Shown: positions 61,913 to 64,000 of the stretch, piece after piece
Position numbering within the stretch: position 1 is the first letter of the stretch
How the letters are laid out: every line of letters begins with the position of its first letter
Assembly: GCA_944320775.1 (NCBI GenBank)
Contig: CALUIV010000005.1
Coordinates: 1 to 64,000, forward strand
DNA from: an uncultured Paraprevotella sp.
Lineage (GTDB): Bacteria > Bacteroidota > Bacteroidia > Bacteroidales > Bacteroidaceae
Direction of reading: 5' to 3'
DNA: 64,000 bases
Notes under the pieces: model-generated
What the model was told of the DNA's origin: nothing
The model's input: only the letters and a program-made list of their open reading frames with translations
The model's database searches: none
Made by a program: the position numbers and the translations under genes

Positions 61913-64000
61913 TTAGAGTCCGGAATGTGTCTTTTTATTTTCGAAGCTATCTGCGGATCTGTTTTTTTCTCCCGAATAATACCATTTGATTTCATCATGA
62001 AGCTGGCCTCCGGTTTTGTCCGTACAAGTGGCTGCAATGATATTTTCCCCTTCTTTTAGAACGACATTGTCGATAATGAAATGTACAGGAGTATATCCTT
62101 GACGGATTCCAGTCAGCGGTTTGCCGTTTAAGGTGACGGTCGGTGTTCCACAATTAGCATATATTGTGATACTGGTTTTTCGTGTTTCTCGGTCTTTATT
62201 TCTTCGTTGGGTGATGTAAAGTACAGGTTCTTCGCTCCAGTTGGCCTTATACCAATAATAGGCGTCTTTTTTGATTTTTCGGTCGAAAGTTACCAGACCT
62301 TTTGTATTTCTGGCGGGAATTTTACCCCGTACTGACATAGGACAAGCAAAGTCGAACATGTTCCACAGATATGAAGCGATGATATATGGATGTTTGGCGA
62401 TAACGCCCCATTGGTATTCGTGGGTTTTTGTCTGAAAGGTTTCGGGATAATAATCTTTGGTCCAGTTCAGCGATTCTCCAAGAAACTCTGTCTGATGATT
62501 CAGATTGGCTTCTGCGCCATATTCTGTCAACATGAATTTCTGATCTGGGTATTTTTCTTCCAAACCTTCAATCCAGCCGTCTATATCCTTGATTTTTTTC
62601 TCATACCAACCGAAATATCTGTTCATTCCCTGTATGTCGGCGTTCATATTGACCGGATGTTCGGCATGGCCGTAGCCATTAACCGAGGCTGTATATCTGT
62701 CCGGATCTTCCGTTTTGGCCAAGTCGTGCAGAGATTGGGTGAGTTGGGCTGTATAGGCATGCGGTTGATACACCTCATTGTGGAGTCCCCATACATAGAT
62801 GGACGGATGGTTGAAACTTTGTCTGATCAGTTCCCGGAGTTGCATGTGGGCATTCGCCCATTCTTCACCGGTTACCCGATTGACAAATGGGATTTCGGCC
62901 CAAATAATCAATCCCAGACTGTCGCATTTGGAATAAATGTAGTCAGACTGTTGGTAATGGGCAAACCGTACAGTCGTAGCTCCAATATCCATGATGGTTT
63001 CCAGGTCGTAATCATGATGCTTGTTTGTGAGTGCGCTTCCTAATTCCCACCAGTCCTGATGGCGCGTGACTCCATACATCGGATAGCGTTCACCATTCAG
63101 GAAGAATCCTTTTCCGGCTATAATTTCGAATTTCCGAATGCCGAGCGGTTGGACGATTTCGTCGATTTTTTCTCCGTTCTGATACAAAGTGGCAGTGACT
63201 TTATAAAGGTAGGGATCCTTTCGTCCGTTCCATAGATGAGGCTTTTTGACGGTGAAATTGGAAGTGTAACTTTGAATTCCCTGGGCAGATAGATTGATTT
63301 CTTTTCGATCTCTTGAAACCATATTTCCTTTGTGATCATATATGGTGTTTTCCAGAACAACTGGTTGTGTGTGTAAGGAGCCGTTGTCGAGTTTAACCTT
63401 TACTTTTATTTGAGCAGATTTTTTGCTTACGTCTTTTTGGGTGATGTAGATACCGCTCGAGGCATGGTCTGTAATGGCGATATGGCATTTTTCTGCGACA
63501 ATCAGGTTGACCGGCCGGTATATACCGCCGTAGACGCCGAAGAGTGTATGGTTGACTGGAATGACATCTGCCCGGGAAGCATTGTCAGCCTTCACCATAA
63601 TTTCGTTTTCTTCATTGAATTTGATTTCGTTCTGTATTTCACACGCAAAAGCTGAATATCCTCCTTTGTGAGTCATGACCAATTTGCCGTTGACATACAC
63701 TTCAGCGCAACTTCCCACACCTTCGAAGCGCAGAAAAAGTCTTTTGTCCTTCCAGGCGTTTGGGAAAAAGAAGTTTTTCCGGTAATATGCAGCACCCTGA
63801 TAGAAGGAATTCACTTTTTGTTGCATGTCAATATTATTCCAGGTATGCGGCAAGTTTACTTCTGTCCACGGGCTGTTCCAAACTTTAGCCATATTCATGG
63901 CTTCAGTCGGGAAGGGGCCTTTCTTGAACTGCCATTGATTGTTGAAAGGTAGGATTTCTCGTGCGTTTAATGCGGACAGGCTGCATAGGCATGCCAAGAT
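61913..64000 (-). CDS. Glycoside hydrolase family 2 (beta-galactosidase-like), 5' end outside the window
   Basis: At least 695 residues are visible, starting inside a signal peptide (LACLCSLSALNA) whose beginning lies beyond the right edge. The sugar-binding domain (NLPHTWNNIDMQ, LRFEGVGSCAEVYVNGK), the beta-sandwich and the TIM barrel are in order. The acid/base glutamate is in VWGLHNEVYQPH and the nucleophile glutamate in FMLTEYGAEA, so the site is intact. The C-terminal part ends with a small beta domain. It probably removes terminal beta-galactose or related sugars from glycans in the periplasm. No SusCD pair for a glycan is visible beside it. Confidence 0.92.
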   Translation of the reverse strand: MLACLCSLSALNAREILPFNNQWQFKKGPFPTEAMNMAKVWNSPWTEVNLPHTWNNIDMQQKVNSFYQGAAYYRKNFFFPNAWKDKRLFLRFEGVGSCAEVYVNGKLVMTHKGGYSAFACEIQNEIKFNEENEIMVKADNASRADVIPVNHTLFGVYGGIYRPVNLIVAEKCHIAITDHASSGIYITQKDVSKKSAQIKVKVKLDNGSLHTQPVVLENTIYDHKGNMVSRDRKEINLSAQGIQSYTSNFTVKKPHLWNGRKDPYLYKVTATLYQNGEKIDEIVQPLGIRKFEIIAGKGFFLNGERYPMYGVTRHQDWWELGSALTNKHHDYDLETIMDIGATTVRFAHYQQSDYIYSKCDSLGLIIWAEIPFVNRVTGEEWANAHMQLRELIRQSFNHPSIYVWGLHNEVYQPHAYTAQLTQSLHDLAKTEDPDRYTASVNGYGHAEHPVNMNADIQGMNRYFGWYEKKIKDIDGWIEGLEEKYPDQKFMLTEYGAEANLNHQTEFLGESLNWTKDYYPETFQTKTHEYQWGVIAKHPYIIASYLWNMFDFACPMSVRGKIPARNTKGLVTFDRKIKKDAYYWYKANWSEEPVLYITQRRNKDRETRKTSITIYANCGTPTVTLNGKPLTGIRQGYTPVHFIIDNVVLKEGENIIAATCTDKTGGQLHDEIKWYYSGEKNRSADSFENKKTHSGL

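Noticed and set aside
1..64000. Insertion sequences, CRISPR arrays or rRNA genes
   Set aside because: No transposase-like frame, no array of regularly spaced direct repeats and no conserved rRNA segment was seen on either strand.

Overview
The window is a chromosomal segment of a Bacteroidota bacterium, almost certainly order Bacteroidales. The grounds are a SusC/SusD pair, promoters of the TAnnTTTG type, AT-rich leaders without clear Shine-Dalgarno sequences, a PorT gene, and two proteins ending in type IX secretion (T9SS) C-terminal sorting domains. PorT plus T9SS clients points to the Parabacteroides/Tannerella/Porphyromonas side of the order rather than to typical Bacteroides. The genus is an inference; no rRNA is present.

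Layout. 1-1.6 kb: the end of a phage-tail-like module and decayed gene scraps, stopping at tRNA-Lys(UUU). 1.7-13 kb: housekeeping genes (glyQS, an FKBP lipoprotein, asd, then a co-directional run of cation/H+ antiporter, tcdA-like, lolD-like, cysteine synthase and cvfB-like genes), a candidate small RNA, a small HTH protein, rplS, porT and a 54-residue ferredoxin. 13.2-22.2 kb: a four-gene minus-strand operon made of a zinc metalloprotease, SusC, SusD and a T9SS-exported propeller protein, probably for peptide or protein use. 22.3-33.5 kb: aspartate aminotransferase, BI-1, ribBA, LptF/G-type permease, murQ, queG, a polysaccharide deacetylase and a large GT117/DUF2723 protein. 33.7-41.8 kb: a probable seven-gene operon rlmL-like, dipeptidyl peptidase IV, purD, a membrane protein, a DedA-like protein, znuA, znuC. 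41.9-47.5 kb: cysE, a U32 peptidase, dusB, an SDR and two flavodoxin-like proteins. 47.5-55 kb: sufE, a glutaminyl-cyclase-like M28 protein, a glutamine-amidotransferase/dipeptidase fusion with an Lrp regulator, three FKBP paralogues, a zinc-less sirtuin and rubredoxin. 55-64 kb: a Na/Pi cotransporter, a giant T9SS-exported papain-like protease, and a GH2 beta-galactosidase-like gene cut by the right edge.

How the parts fit. Several genes converge on protein turnover at the cell surface and in the periplasm: the HExxHxxGxxH protease with SusCD, the papain-like T9SS protease, dipeptidyl peptidase IV, and the cytosolic gamma-glutamyl hydrolase/dipeptidase fusion. PorT supports export of the two CTD proteins. 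The QC-like M28 enzyme could cyclise the N-terminal glutamine that follows most signal-peptide cleavage sites seen here.

The most notable anomalies are an in-frame TGA at codon 5 of an otherwise ideal signal peptide in the giant T9SS protease, a probable frameshift in the phage tail gene, a candidate ncRNA at 10.75-10.88 kb, and a palindromic repeat cluster at 61.8 kb. No insertion sequence, CRISPR array or rRNA was found.
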